Origin: Weissella muntiaci
GTDB lineage: Bacteria > Bacillota > Bacilli > Lactobacillales > Lactobacillaceae
Assembly: GCF_008107635.1 (NCBI RefSeq)
Contig: NZ_SDGZ01000014.1
Span: 62,001 to 126,000, forward strand
Reading direction: 5' to 3'
Length of the DNA stretch: 64,000 bases
Of this stretch, positions 16,855-25,719 are shown piece after piece. A program made the position numbers and the translations under genes. The first letter of the stretch is position 1; every line of letters begins with the position of its first letter. The notes beneath the pieces are model-generated. The model was given only the letters and a program-made list of their open reading frames with translations. It searched no databases and was not told where the DNA came from.

Positions 16855-17766
16855 ATGTTGTATCTACTATCTCTTTTTGCTGGAATAATTCTAGCGATCC
16901 AAAGCCCCCTATCAGTCAATCTTGGTAAAAAGATTCATTCACCAATTTTGTCCAGCCTGATCACCTACATCATCGGCTCATTTGAATTCATCGTACTGTT
17001 GCTTATTTTGCAAGTTAATATTCCCAACTTAATTACTACCACTTTCAGTCATGGTTTCCCTTGGTTGATTGGTGGCTTCATGGGCGCAATTTACATTACA
17101 AGCATCATCATTTTGTTCCCAAAACTCGGACCAATCAAAGCTGTGATTTATCCAACGTTAGGTCAAATTCTTTCAGGAATCCTAATCGATTCATTCGGCC
17201 TTTTTAAAATGCCAACATCTACAATGAACCTAATCAAGTTTATCGGGGTACTTTTGTTGATTGCCGGTGTAATTTTTTCAGCGTACAGCCCGAAAAAACG
17301 AACAACAACTAATCAGCGAAATGATTTACTTTACTCTGTATGGGCTTTTATAGCCGGAATTTTGTCAACGCTTCAGGGAATCTTCAATGCCAACCTAGGC
17401 GTCGAACTCAATAATACAATTGGTTCAACTTTTATCGCCTTCCTCTTTGGTACCGTGCTGCTGCTGATCGTTGTACTTATCACACGGCAGTTTACGGTTC
17501 CAAATCTGATCGTCGGTCTAACTTCACCCATCGGTTGGCTTGCCGGAACAATCGGTGCAACCTTTGTACTCAGTATTACATTCTTGACCCCCATTCTTGG
17601 ACCTGGACTGACGGTCTCAATGACATTAATCGCTACGATGATTAGTTCCGCAATCATTGAACATTTTGGATTCTTACGAGTTGTTCAAAATCAAATTACC
17701 CGCCAAAAGATCATTGGCATCATCATTTTCATCTTAGGAATTATTTTCATTAAGATCGTCGGATGA
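16855..17766 (+). CDS. DMT-superfamily transporter (YdcZ/DUF606-like tandem)
   Basis: 303 residues with ten hydrophobic segments arranged as two similar halves of about 150 residues: LLSLFAGIILAIQSPLSVNLG in the first and VWAFIAGILSTLQGIFNANLG in the second. This is the pattern of fused YdcZ-type drug/metabolite transporters. The ribosome site (AGGAG) is 12 nt from the ATG, longer than usual. Likely cotranscribed with rbsK, which hints at a ribose, nucleoside or base substrate (inference). Confidence 0.8.
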   Translation: MLYLLSLFAGIILAIQSPLSVNLGKKIHSPILSSLITYIIGSFEFIVLLLILQVNIPNLITTTFSHGFPWLIGGFMGAIYITSIIILFPKLGPIKAVIYPTLGQILSGILIDSFGLFKMPTSTMNLIKFIGVLLLIAGVIFSAYSPKKRTTTNQRNDLLYSVWAFIAGILSTLQGIFNANLGVELNNTIGSTFIAFLFGTVLLLIVVLITRQFTVPNLIVGLTSPIGWLAGTIGATFVLSITFLTPILGPGLTVSMTLIATMISSAIIEHFGFLRVVQNQITRQKIIGIIIFILGIIFIKIVG

Positions 17767-17775
17767 TTTTACCTG

Positions 17776-17806
17776 TTTTTACTAAAAATGATATTTTTTA
17801 GTAAAA
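17776..17806 (+). terminator. Terminator after the DMT transporter
   Basis: Stem TTTTACTAAAA/TTTTAGTAAAA, AT-rich, 10 nt after the stop. Confidence 0.6.
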
Positions 17807-17840
17807 CTTATTTATAAATATAGCACATTTCAACAAACAT

Positions 17841-17890
17841 GCGAGCTGTTCCACATGTATTTCTTTGCATGTTCAGCTCGCTTTATTTAT
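17841..17890 (+). promoter_or_regulatory. Hairpin in the corA leader (terminator or attenuator)
   Basis: GCGAGCTG (17841-17848) pairs with CAGCTCGC (17874-17881), and inside it ACATG pairs with CATGT. CTTTATTTAT follows, and the corA ribosome site comes only ~12 nt later. It could be a second terminator for the upstream operon or a leader switch for corA. Confidence 0.45.
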
Positions 17891-17902
17891 ACTAAGGCTA
17901 TT

Positions 17903-18829
17903 ATGATAACTACAAATAATATTTTCCCAAATTTCACTTGGTCGCAAGTTCATGAAATGGATGAATCTGATCGTCAATGGCTGCACAAGTCACAGGAAAT
18001 CCCTCATGAAATTCTCAATTATGCGGTTGATCCATACGAAAGCGCGCGCATGGAATATGCTACGGCCGCCGATTTATCGCTAATGATTTTTGATATTGTC
18101 ACACCAACCTCTAATCGAGCCACAACAGAGCCGGTCAGCTTTCTATTCAGTAACGACGGCAAGCGCCTTTACACATTTACCCGCCGCGAAACGGCATATA
18201 TTAATCCGCTGATCACTGAACAATCAGAAATCAATAATGCCTCAGTAGATTTGCACCCTTTGGATGTTATTTTAAACGTTACCAAAAAGCTCACTGAAAA
18301 ATTTATGACAACGATTTTAGAGGTCAACCGCCAGCGTAATCCAATTCAACGAGAGATTCGTCAAGTTAAGCAAACCAAGAAAATCATTGATAATCTGATG
18401 GACTTGCAGACCAGCCTGATCTACCTATCGAATTCAATCACAACTGATCTCGATTTGATCAAATCATTGCGGGAACATGAGGCCAAATACTTAACTCCCT
18501 GGCAAATTGAAAAAATCGATGATCTTAATATTGAACTAACTCAAGCAATCGACACTGCGGATCTATCACGCCAAGTAACCGATTCAGTTTCGAACGCTTA
18601 TGAGAATGTTGCGAATTCTAATTTGAACTGGACGATGAAAGTTCTAACGGTTTGGTCAATCGTTTTGACCGTCCCCACCATTGTATCTGGTTTCTTCGGA
18701 CAAAACGTTCCCATTCCGTTGTATAATTCCAACGGTGATGCAGGTTGGATTTTAACCATCATTATCACATTAATTTTGATGGCCCTAACCACATTGATTC
18801 TATGGTTCACAGGTTTCCTGCGAAAATAA
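17903..18829 (+). CDS. CorA-family divalent cation channel
   Basis: 308 residues from the ATG at 17903 (AAGG 5 nt upstream); a longer in-frame start at 17855 lies inside the leader hairpin and is rejected. The long helical cytoplasmic domain and two C-terminal membrane helices are typical. The selectivity loop reads GFFGQNVPIP where the family normally has GMN, so GQN is a variant. CorA proteins move magnesium or related ions through a pentameric pore. Its terminator was the integration site of the prophage. Confidence 0.88.
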   Translation: MITTNNIFPNFTWSQVHEMDESDRQWLHKSQEIPHEILNYAVDPYESARMEYATAADLSLMIFDIVTPTSNRATTEPVSFLFSNDGKRLYTFTRRETAYINPLITEQSEINNASVDLHPLDVILNVTKKLTEKFMTTILEVNRQRNPIQREIRQVKQTKKIIDNLMDLQTSLIYLSNSITTDLDLIKSLREHEAKYLTPWQIEKIDDLNIELTQAIDTADLSRQVTDSVSNAYENVANSNLNWTMKVLTVWSIVLTVPTIVSGFFGQNVPIPLYNSNGDAGWILTIIITLILMALTTLILWFTGFLRK

Positions 18830-18831
18830 AT

Positions 18832-18862
18832 AAAAAAGCTTCTCACTCTGCAATCGAGTGAG
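18832..18862. other. attL (host half-terminator plus att core)
   Basis: Host AAAAAAGCTTCTCACTC (18832-18848) is joined to the core TGCAATCGAGTGAG. In the empty site this would be the 5' arm and loop of the corA/femX terminator. Here the 3' side continues into phage sequence GGAAATGCTG, leaving a 7-bp stem and no T-run for corA transcripts. Confidence 0.85.
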
Positions 18863-18895
18863 GAAATGCTGTTAAATCAGTGTCTTGATTAGTTT

Positions 18896-18913
18896 ATGTG
18901 CCCTAATTGTGCC
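18896..18913. promoter_or_regulatory. Integrase arm-type sites, attL side
   Basis: Two direct repeats, ATGTGCC (18896-18902) and TTGTGCC (18907-18913), 11 bp apart. The same heptamer occurs four times at the integrase end. Confidence 0.6.
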
Positions 18914-18926
18914 TTATATAATATAT

Positions 18927-18972
18927 AAAAATCCTCGCTAGTAGAGATTAATCTACCCAGCGAGGATTTTTT
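18927..18972. terminator. Bidirectional terminator at the left prophage end
   Basis: A strong stem (AAAATCCTCGCT/AGCGAGGATTTTT) with the inner pair GTAGA/TCTAC. It stops leftward phage transcripts and probably also corA read-through after attL removed the native T-run. Confidence 0.85.
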
Positions 18973-19204
18973 ATTTCTCATTCAAATCATCCAAACGCTT
19001 CTCAGCTAGTTCGATAATTTCTGTTAATTCATCTACATTAGCATATTCAGTAATGAATGTTTTGCCGTGGCTTTTATAGTTGGTGCGTCTCGTACGTTGC
19101 TTATTCTTCTCGCGGTAACGCTTGTTAGCTTCATTCTGTGCAGTAGTTGTTCCGTCCGTGTACTTTCTAGGTCGCCCAACTCGCTTAGGCTCTTCTTTAT
19201 CCAT
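18971..19204 (-). CDS. Small basic phage protein with AT-hook-like start
   Basis: 77 residues, highly charged, beginning MDKEEPKRVGRPRKYTDGTT; GRPRK resembles an AT-hook. The C-terminal third (ELTEIIELAEKRLDDL) is a likely helix. It may bind DNA, but the family is not recognised. It is the last of three genes between two similar terminators beside attL. Confidence 0.65.
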   Translation of the reverse strand: MDKEEPKRVGRPRKYTDGTTTAQNEANKRYREKNKQRTRRTNYKSHGKTFITEYANVDELTEIIELAEKRLDDLNEK

Positions 19205-19211
19205 AACTAAA

Positions 19212-19436
19212 TCACCCCACTACTTCAATAACTTGGAGAATTAACTGTAGCGCCAATAGAATACCTAACGTCAGTAAAATTCCTCTCCGACTGCTTTCTC
19301 TGTATCTGAAAGTTACCCATGCTATCCCAATTACATCAACTACAATCATGAACCAAGTATTATTAATTCCTAATAATGTAAGAATCAATCCTAAAATAAA
19401 TAGTGTTGCAACAGCCCAATCAATAATTCTATTCAT
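19212..19436 (-). CDS. Small three-helix membrane protein
   Basis: 74 residues with about three hydrophobic segments (4-24, 28-44, 52-72) and a short basic loop RYRESSRR. No family is recognised. It lies 7 nt upstream of the AT-hook-like gene in the same cassette. Confidence 0.6.
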   Translation of the reverse strand: MNRIIDWAVATLFILGLILTLLGINNTWFMIVVDVIGIAWVTFRYRESSRRGILLTLGILLALQLILQVIEVVG

Positions 19437-19504
19437 CTATATGTTATGATATGAGTACACCAAACAAGGCGCTCTCAGTCGCCTTAATCTGGTTTAAAAG
19501 CTTT

Positions 19505-19612
19505 CTAGTGCCAATGCTTATCCGCTAACCATTCAAGGACTTGGATAATTCCGAATGTGATAGTTATCTTAGCTTCTGCACTTAGAGGCTTTTTCTTTTT
19601 GCGCTTACTCAT
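19505..19612 (-). CDS. 35-residue basic peptide gene
   Basis: A short ORF beginning MSKRKKKKPLSAEAK with an excellent ribosome site (AGAAAGGAG, 5 nt) and a near-consensus promoter right upstream. The C-terminal half (ITITFGIIQVLEWLADKHWH) is amphipathic to hydrophobic. No family is recognised. First gene of the attL-side cassette. Confidence 0.6.
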   Translation of the reverse strand: MSKRKKKKPLSAEAKITITFGIIQVLEWLADKHWH

Positions 19613-19640
19613 ATCTACTCCTTTCTTAATCAATATAATA

Positions 19641-19669
19641 ATTATAACACGACTATTATATAAACACAA
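19641..19669 (-). promoter_or_regulatory. Promoter of the attL-side cassette
   Basis: Minus-strand TTGTGT (19669-19664), a 17-bp spacer and TATAAT (19646-19641), beginning two bases after the preceding terminator's T-run ends. Confidence 0.7.
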
Positions 19670-19670
19670 C

Positions 19671-19718
19671 AAAAAAGCCCCCGCTAAGTAGAAGTTAATC
19701 TACCTAGCGGGGGCTTTC
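19671..19718 (-). terminator. Terminator of the late/lysis operon
   Basis: A strong stem (GCCCCCGCT/AGCGGGGGC) with the inner pair GTAGA/TCTAC and an A/T tract. It resembles the terminator at 18927. Confidence 0.85.
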
Positions 19719-19860
19719 AAGTATATGTGATCTAGTGGGTCCTAAATCATTTCTCTTAGGAGTAGAGTTAAAAAATTAAGTAGCTGGGTTACTACTTGTG
19801 TAAAATAATAAATCTACTCCCTTAATTGAAGTTTAAACTGGTCGAATTCGACTAATTTAA

Positions 19861-20916
19861 CTATTTAGTATAGGCCACCTTCAACCAGACTGATTCGCCA
19901 TTCATCTCAATTTGGATTGAACTTCCTACACGGTTAAATACCTTGTAATTATCGTTCAAAGTAAAGTATTCCATAGCGCCATTGTTTCCTTGTGCTACTT
20001 GATTAGCCAAAGCATTGCCATAGCGATCTGTTAGAGTAACGCTTTGCACTGGAATATCATTGTTGTAATCAGCAACCGGAATACTCATATCATTATTACG
20101 AGCGTACCAACCTGAACCGTATATCTTCCATGAATCAATTACATAGACACCATTTAATGAGACGGCATCAGTTGTATTATCATTTTCTGCTGGTGGCGTA
20201 ACGTTATTACTTGCGTCTTGGCCAGCAGTAAAGAAATCATCATACAATTGCGAAACATCGAATACACCTAATGAACTTGCAAACGTTGCTTTTGACGTCC
20301 ATTGCCAAGCATGTTCAGTTGAATACCAACTTTGTTCACTGGTTGGCGTATAGGGATAGCTCGCAATCCATGATGGATCTCCATCAACTGACACTTCAAG
20401 ATGTGAACCCATAGTGTAAGTTGTTGAGCGATAGCCTCCAGCACGTTGAACCTCATTAATAAATGCTTGAACAACCGGTTGCATTGCACGTCCCATATTC
20501 ATTTGATAAGAATTCTCAACGTCAACCGCAAGAACCGCTCCCACTGGTAATCCATCAGCTTGTGCTTGTTGCACAGCATAATCGGCTTCCGCTACAGCTC
20601 CATCGATAGTTGTACTACTTAAAAAATGATATCCGTTGACATAAATCCCTGCATCAATGGCAGCTTTAATATTTCCAGCAGCCGTCCAATCCGAGAAAGT
20701 CGTTCCTTCTGAAATCTTAGTTGTAACTGCCTTAACGCCATAATTATCACGCATGTAGCGGAACTCATCAGCTGACATCGTTCCATTATGATTAGACACG
20801 TCAATCATGTCGTATCGTGGTGTATCGGCGTGAGCTGCTTGACTAACTACCGTCATACCGCCGAATACAAAAAAGGCCGATGCAATCGCAACGACCAGTG
20901 TTTTTAATTTATGCAT
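19861..20916 (-). CDS. Endolysin: GH25 muramidase with signal peptide
   Basis: 351 residues from the ATG at 20916 (GAGGAG upstream). Residues 1-30 (MHKLKTLVVAIASAFFVFGG... ending AHA) are a cleavable Sec signal peptide. Residues 35-230 are a GH25 lysozyme domain, with DVSNHNG and the AVDVEN catalytic Asp/Glu region. The C-terminal ~100 residues form two short beta-rich repeats (SWKIYGSGWYARN and following) likely to bind the wall. It cleaves peptidoglycan at host lysis. The signal peptide implies export by the host Sec system rather than holin-only release. Confidence 0.9.
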   Translation of the reverse strand: MHKLKTLVVAIASAFFVFGGMTVVSQAAHADTPRYDMIDVSNHNGTMSADEFRYMRDNYGVKAVTTKISEGTTFSDWTAAGNIKAAIDAGIYVNGYHFLSSTTIDGAVAEADYAVQQAQADGLPVGAVLAVDVENSYQMNMGRAMQPVVQAFINEVQRAGGYRSTTYTMGSHLEVSVDGDPSWIASYPYTPTSEQSWYSTEHAWQWTSKATFASSLGVFDVSQLYDDFFTAGQDASNNVTPPAENDNTTDAVSLNGVYVIDSWKIYGSGWYARNNDMSIPVADYNNDIPVQSVTLTDRYGNALANQVAQGNNGAMEYFTLNDNYKVFNRVGSSIQIEMNGESVWLKVAYTK

Positions 20917-21238
20917 GCTCTTCCCACTCCTCTGTTTTATCTTCAAAATATTTTTTTACCTTCTCCGTCATGTAGCTATTCCCGCCTAGCATCTTATACT
21001 GCGAATAAACGAGACTAACAACCTCAACACCATAATCATGGTCAATTACTTGGTTCAACTCTATTCGTTTTGAATTAAGTGCGATCTCAGCCATTTGACT
21101 ACTAAGATTATCGTTATGTGTAGTATTTAATTTCTTAATTGCATAGATAGTCCCCAAAATACCAGCAGTCGATGTCAGTACAGTTGTCAGCAAAGTAAGC
21201 AACGTGCCGTCAGCAATTAAATCTAAAAATTTATCCAT
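20909..21238 (-). CDS. Probable holin
   Basis: 109 residues with one clear N-terminal membrane helix region (LLTLLTTVLTSTAGILGTIYAI, about 13-34) and a charged cytoplasmic tail. Position just before and overlapping the endolysin by 8 bp supports a lysis role. It has a single membrane segment, so it could instead be a regulator of lysis timing. Confidence 0.65.
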   Translation of the reverse strand: MDKFLDLIADGTLLTLLTTVLTSTAGILGTIYAIKKLNTTHNDNLSSQMAEIALNSKRIELNQVIDHDYGVEVVSLVYSQYKMLGGNSYMTEKVKKYFEDKTEEWEEHA

Positions 21239-21252
21239 TTCGTATATTCACC

Positions 21253-22743
21253 TTACTGTATGGCTGGCGCCCCCACTACCCATTGATAACCGTTCTTAGC
21301 CATATACATCCCGGTCCATAAACTGCCTGATCCAGCGCTATTGTTTCCTTGTAGAGTAATTCGTCCACTGTCCCAAATTAATAACATCGAAGTGGCGTTA
21401 TTGATCCAGGCGAAATTATCTTGCGGACGCCATACATCAGACAAGTTTGACAATTTTTCAGCAGCCATAAAGTCATATCCTGATGATATATCATGTGTTG
21501 AAAATCCAGTGACCAATGAAACGTTATTACCTCGACGTTTGAAATTGAATTTCAAGGCATAACTATCTATTACATACGAGATTGTATAAGAATCTGGATT
21601 GATAAGCTTCCATTTACCACTTACACCCTCAATCGAATCGGCTGCTGGGAATGATGTACCAGTATTTTGATCCACCAATGACATAAATACAGGATTGGTT
21701 AACAGTCCTGTTGTAGCTGCACCTAATGACTTAAATGTAATAAGTTGCCCCTTCTTTACTGGCATATTTGGTTGCCAATTAAGAACTTTCACATCATCTA
21801 AAGTTGCTAATTGTTTCCAACCAACAATCTTTCCATCACTTACAGCTGTTATCTTCGTTCCACCGCCTAAATAGTTAGCTACAATCGTTCCGGTTGTGAA
21901 TGATGTGCCTGTAATGATATGGACCGTATACCAACTAGAAAATGGTGCATTAGTTAGATTTTTATCAGCCACATACCAATTTCCTGGAAACTTAGTCATA
22001 TCCTTTGCGACGTCATCAAAACTAGTAAATGTTGCTTCTCGTGTTTTAAAACTACCTTCAATTGGCAGTTCAAACTTATTATTTTTAGTGAAGTCATTAT
22101 CTTCACCACGAATAGCAACATCCTTATCTGCCAATGTCTTTGTAATTTCATCGATCATAGATTGCATTTCTGACTTTGCGTTCGCCAATTGTTGCTCTAT
22201 GTCAGCTTTAGCGGTCGCCAACTGTTGCTTAACGTCTGTTGAAAGTGCATCCATTTCAGATTGCAAGTTTTCCATATCTTCCCTAATTTGATCGATATTG
22301 AGTGAAGCATACAACGCTCGCAATTGTTCGAGCATCTTTTCATACTCTGAAAGATAGTCACCAGTTTCGTCTTCCGTTAAATCAGCAGAAGCTAATACAA
22401 ACACTCCAAAATCATTACTTGTCTCTCGCTTAGTCCCATTGCTCAAAGAAAAATATGCCTTTTGATATTGACCTACGTCACGCAGACCCTCTTTAGGAAA
22501 AGCATAGGTAAACTGTCCTTTAGTTGCGTCGGTCACAGTTATACCGATATCATCAATAACCTTGTTTCCTTTTGAAGTCACGCCTTCAAAACTAACTTTA
22601 TACCCAGTTAAATCGAACGCTTCACTGTTACTAGTAATTTGTACGTCCGCCGTGTACGCAGTTACATCGTTCTGACGTTGTCGCAGTGCTGGCGTAATTA
22701 CTGGTGTTTTAGAGATATCAAGAGTCATCTTTATTTTCGTCAT
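21253..22743 (-). CDS. BppU-family baseplate upper protein
   Basis: 496 residues. The first ~125 (MTKIKMTLDISKTP ... DFGVFVLASADL) are the conserved BppU N-terminal beta domain. Residues ~130-215 are a coiled coil with Ala/Gln/Met heptads (QQLATAKADIEQQLANAKSE). The rest is a beta-rich head (~270-496) that may itself bind the host, since no separate lower-baseplate gene follows. It overlaps the Tal gene by 26 bp. Confidence 0.88.
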   Translation of the reverse strand: MTKIKMTLDISKTPVITPALRQRQNDVTAYTADVQITSNSEAFDLTGYKVSFEGVTSKGNKVIDDIGITVTDATKGQFTYAFPKEGLRDVGQYQKAYFSLSNGTKRETSNDFGVFVLASADLTEDETGDYLSEYEKMLEQLRALYASLNIDQIREDMENLQSEMDALSTDVKQQLATAKADIEQQLANAKSEMQSMIDEITKTLADKDVAIRGEDNDFTKNNKFELPIEGSFKTREATFTSFDDVAKDMTKFPGNWYVADKNLTNAPFSSWYTVHIITGTSFTTGTIVANYLGGGTKITAVSDGKIVGWKQLATLDDVKVLNWQPNMPVKKGQLITFKSLGAATTGLLTNPVFMSLVDQNTGTSFPAADSIEGVSGKWKLINPDSYTISYVIDSYALKFNFKRRGNNVSLVTGFSTHDISSGYDFMAAEKLSNLSDVWRPQDNFAWINNATSMLLIWDSGRITLQGNNSAGSGSLWTGMYMAKNGYQWVVGAPAIQ

Positions 22744-24868
22744 TTATTTCTGCCTCCTTATATAATTTTTCAGCCTCTTTATATGTTAAATCGGTCAGCA
22801 TTAATCGTTCTTTCTCGTAGCCTCGGCGCTTACCTTTTAATTCCCATGCGAAGCTAGCATTTGGTTGATCAGACTTAACTATGAAACTGGTCTTTTTACG
22901 TTCTGAAACCCAGATTTTAGCATCGGTATATGGCGACAAAAATACCTGATAGGCATACTCAGTATTAATCGTGTCTCCAAACAAGGTCTCAATATTAATT
23001 TCGATCTCGCCCTTATCGTCAGTTACGGATTCCCCAATATCGCCAAGATAAGATTCAGCCGTTTCATAAGCGGGTGTTGCTCTAAATCCATCGCGTGTTG
23101 GATGTGCTGCGTTTTTACTACCGTTATAGACCGTAAAATTTCCTAAAACATCAACATGGTCATTGTAAACATTAAAGGTATTACTTGATCCGTTTCCTCC
23201 GTTCAAAACAATTGCGGTTCCAGCTGTAATCCACAACTTTTCTCCCTTGCCACGAATGTTATTGAAGTAATTATCATTTTCAAAGACTTTGCTTCCATAA
23301 AAATTTGCTTTTACATTGTCGGTACTAGAATCCGCCGGAATTTGAATTACGGCAGTTGATGTATCATTGCTTGAATTCTTTGTGTTAATTGAAAATATTT
23401 GTCCTGGAATTTGCTCAAGAGCTAATCCATTTGCATTATGGTTTCCATCATAACTCGGAAAAATAAGACCGACATTTGTACCATTTGCATTTCTAAATTC
23501 AATTTGTCCATTTTCAAGTTTCACCGAGGCTTGATTATTACTATTTGTACTGGTAATTCTACTTCCTGTAATGGTTACACCAATGATGTCAATTGCTCGT
23601 AAGATTCCAGTGGTAATAGTTGTGGCGTTGATCCCCTTACCAGTCATTGCATTGGCAAACGTTTTTCCACCATCTGTTGAAACACCAATACCAGCAGAAT
23701 TTAAAATAACGACATTGTTAGCGTTTGTTTTATCAATCGCTAATATGCCGTTAGATGTAAACTTTAATTCTGTTTGGGTATCTTGCAATGCTTCTGTTGC
23801 GATCTGGGTTGCATCTTCCAACCAAGAATTTGGTATCGAACCATTACCATTGATAATATTATTCATTGTATGAGAAGTGCTTGCATCGCTTTGGATTTTC
23901 GAATCGACTGAGCTAATTGAATTTAGAGTTACTTTGGTTCCTTGTTTATCTCCAGTTACATCAAAGTCAGTTTCCGTACTAACAATCCGGACCTTCTGAG
24001 AAAAGCCAAGTTCTTCATCAACACCCATAATGTAATCACCAGGCGTTGGCAATGAATATTCATAACCAGCTTTCTGTAAATCTTCAAGTGTCATACCAAC
24101 TGAAATTGTATAAGAACCATCTACTACTTCTTTTAATCTAGCCTGTAAATTTCCAACAATTGTATATCGTTCATCGCTAACAGGGTCGGCTTCTAATTTT
24201 CCGTAAATATCAGCTAATGGACTTGTGTACTCTGCTGTTACACGACCAGCGTCATGATTGTTATCATCCAAGTAGGCACCGAAACCCTTTGCATAAGTCA
24301 CAAAATCGCTAATGTTTCGTTCTAAGGTCAATTCCTGTAGATTGAAGCCTTTTCGAACAATCGTTGATAAATCACTACCAACCTTGTCAATAATTGTCAC
24401 AGTATGCCCTGATAGATAAAATTCAAGTCCCGTTGAATCAATAAAATCATTGAACAATGCCATGCGATTTTTCAGTCCAAAGCTTTGTTTTTCAAACGCT
24501 GCTACTGGTGATCCCAATTGGAAATAATATTCGCTACCGTCAAAGATAAAATGCAAATACTCATCTGCCGTATGCGAACCATCGGATAGTTGCGAATAAA
24601 CGGCAGATTTACCCATCTTATAAAAGAACTCATGTACGGCTTCAAATTCCACGGTTACATTCTCACCTTGATCAATTGGTTTGGCATAAGTAATAATATA
24701 ATTTTCATTATCAAATTCCAGATACCAGCCACGATCAATCTTATTCAGAACCTCATCATTAGTGTATATCGTTCCAGAAAGGGACTTTTCGCCATTAACG
24801 GTTGCTTTATATGTCAGTTCAGCCAAGGCTAATAATTGTTCACCACGTTCATTTGTAAATTTAATCAT
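22718..24868 (-). CDS. Tail-associated (Tal/prophage endopeptidase-type) protein
   Basis: 716 residues. The N-terminal ~330 residues have the siphophage Tal hub pattern (FTNERGEQLLALAELTYKATVNGEKSLSG, SFGLKNRMALFNDFI, ERNISDFVTYAKGFG). The C-terminal half is beta-rich with no recognisable hydrolase motif. It closes the tail tip and lies between Dit and BppU. Confidence 0.85.
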   Translation of the reverse strand: MIKFTNERGEQLLALAELTYKATVNGEKSLSGTIYTNDEVLNKIDRGWYLEFDNENYIITYAKPIDQGENVTVEFEAVHEFFYKMGKSAVYSQLSDGSHTADEYLHFIFDGSEYYFQLGSPVAAFEKQSFGLKNRMALFNDFIDSTGLEFYLSGHTVTIIDKVGSDLSTIVRKGFNLQELTLERNISDFVTYAKGFGAYLDDNNHDAGRVTAEYTSPLADIYGKLEADPVSDERYTIVGNLQARLKEVVDGSYTISVGMTLEDLQKAGYEYSLPTPGDYIMGVDEELGFSQKVRIVSTETDFDVTGDKQGTKVTLNSISSVDSKIQSDASTSHTMNNIINGNGSIPNSWLEDATQIATEALQDTQTELKFTSNGILAIDKTNANNVVILNSAGIGVSTDGGKTFANAMTGKGINATTITTGILRAIDIIGVTITGSRITSTNSNNQASVKLENGQIEFRNANGTNVGLIFPSYDGNHNANGLALEQIPGQIFSINTKNSSNDTSTAVIQIPADSSTDNVKANFYGSKVFENDNYFNNIRGKGEKLWITAGTAIVLNGGNGSSNTFNVYNDHVDVLGNFTVYNGSKNAAHPTRDGFRATPAYETAESYLGDIGESVTDDKGEIEINIETLFGDTINTEYAYQVFLSPYTDAKIWVSERKKTSFIVKSDQPNASFAWELKGKRRGYEKERLMLTDLTYKEAEKLYKEAEINDENKDDS

Positions 24869-24877
24869 AAGTCCTCC

Positions 24878-25717
24878 CTAAACATAAAAAGCAATCTTGT
24901 TTTTTAACTCAACTTCACCAATGAAATCAGTCTCGATAACCGATTCTTGCTGCGCTCTGAGCTTGAAGTATTGAATATTAGTTCGATCATTAACGTTTAA
25001 TCCGTTAAGCAAGAACGAAGTTCCTTTTAGCTCAAAAACATCGCCTTGTTTAATCGCAACATCGCTAGTGTAAGTAAATACATCATCTCCAACTTTGAAA
25101 GTAAATGAATTTCCCTGTAATTGAGTAGACATAAGAACAAAATAAAAAGGCCACTCCAATTGCGAAACATCTGCTGTCCCACTGTAAGGAATTGCCCTTG
25201 CACCCGTTAAAACCTCATCCTCTGGTAATGTCATACCGTAAGGAATATCAACCGTCTTAAACTCCAATGAAATATTAGTGAGTAATCCAGCTCCGGATTT
25301 ACCTTGAAAATCATAATCAATATTGTCGGAAATCAAAACCTTATACCGATAATGATACGTTAATGGGTCTTGCTGATTATCAAGAGTTGATCCTGTGCTT
25401 TCACCAGGTCTCTCATAATCATATTGATCACCACTCCTAAACATTTGACTAATATAAAACGGCTCAACTCTAGCGAACAAGAAATTCAATTTATCTTGCA
25501 TTTCTTGATCTGCATACTCGTCTTCAACGTAGTAACTTCCAGTGACAGTAATTGTCTTTTCTCCATATGTAGCTCCAGAGAAAAGTTTTCCATTCTTAAA
25601 ATTAATTGACGTACTCGATATATCAATAGATGGCGAGCTTGTTTTAACATCTTTCACAAACACTCCTAAATTAGAAAGAACATAAGTTTGCATGTCTGTT
25701 TCTACAAGTAAATCCAT
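24878..25717 (-). CDS. Distal tail protein (Dit)
   Basis: 279 residues, the size of siphophage Dit proteins. It has the N-terminal beta domain with VKTSSPSIDISSTSINFKNGKLFSGATYGEKTITVTGSYY split around the typical ring-forming core. It lies directly between tape measure and Tal, the invariant Dit position. It forms the hexameric hub joining tail tube and baseplate. Confidence 0.85.
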   Translation of the reverse strand: MDLLVETDMQTYVLSNLGVFVKDVKTSSPSIDISSTSINFKNGKLFSGATYGEKTITVTGSYYVEDEYADQEMQDKLNFLFARVEPFYISQMFRSGDQYDYERPGESTGSTLDNQQDPLTYHYRYKVLISDNIDYDFQGKSGAGLLTNISLEFKTVDIPYGMTLPEDEVLTGARAIPYSGTADVSQLEWPFYFVLMSTQLQGNSFTFKVGDDVFTYTSDVAIKQGDVFELKGTSFLLNGLNVNDRTNIQYFKLRAQQESVIETDFIGEVELKNKIAFYV

Positions 25718-25719
25718 TA

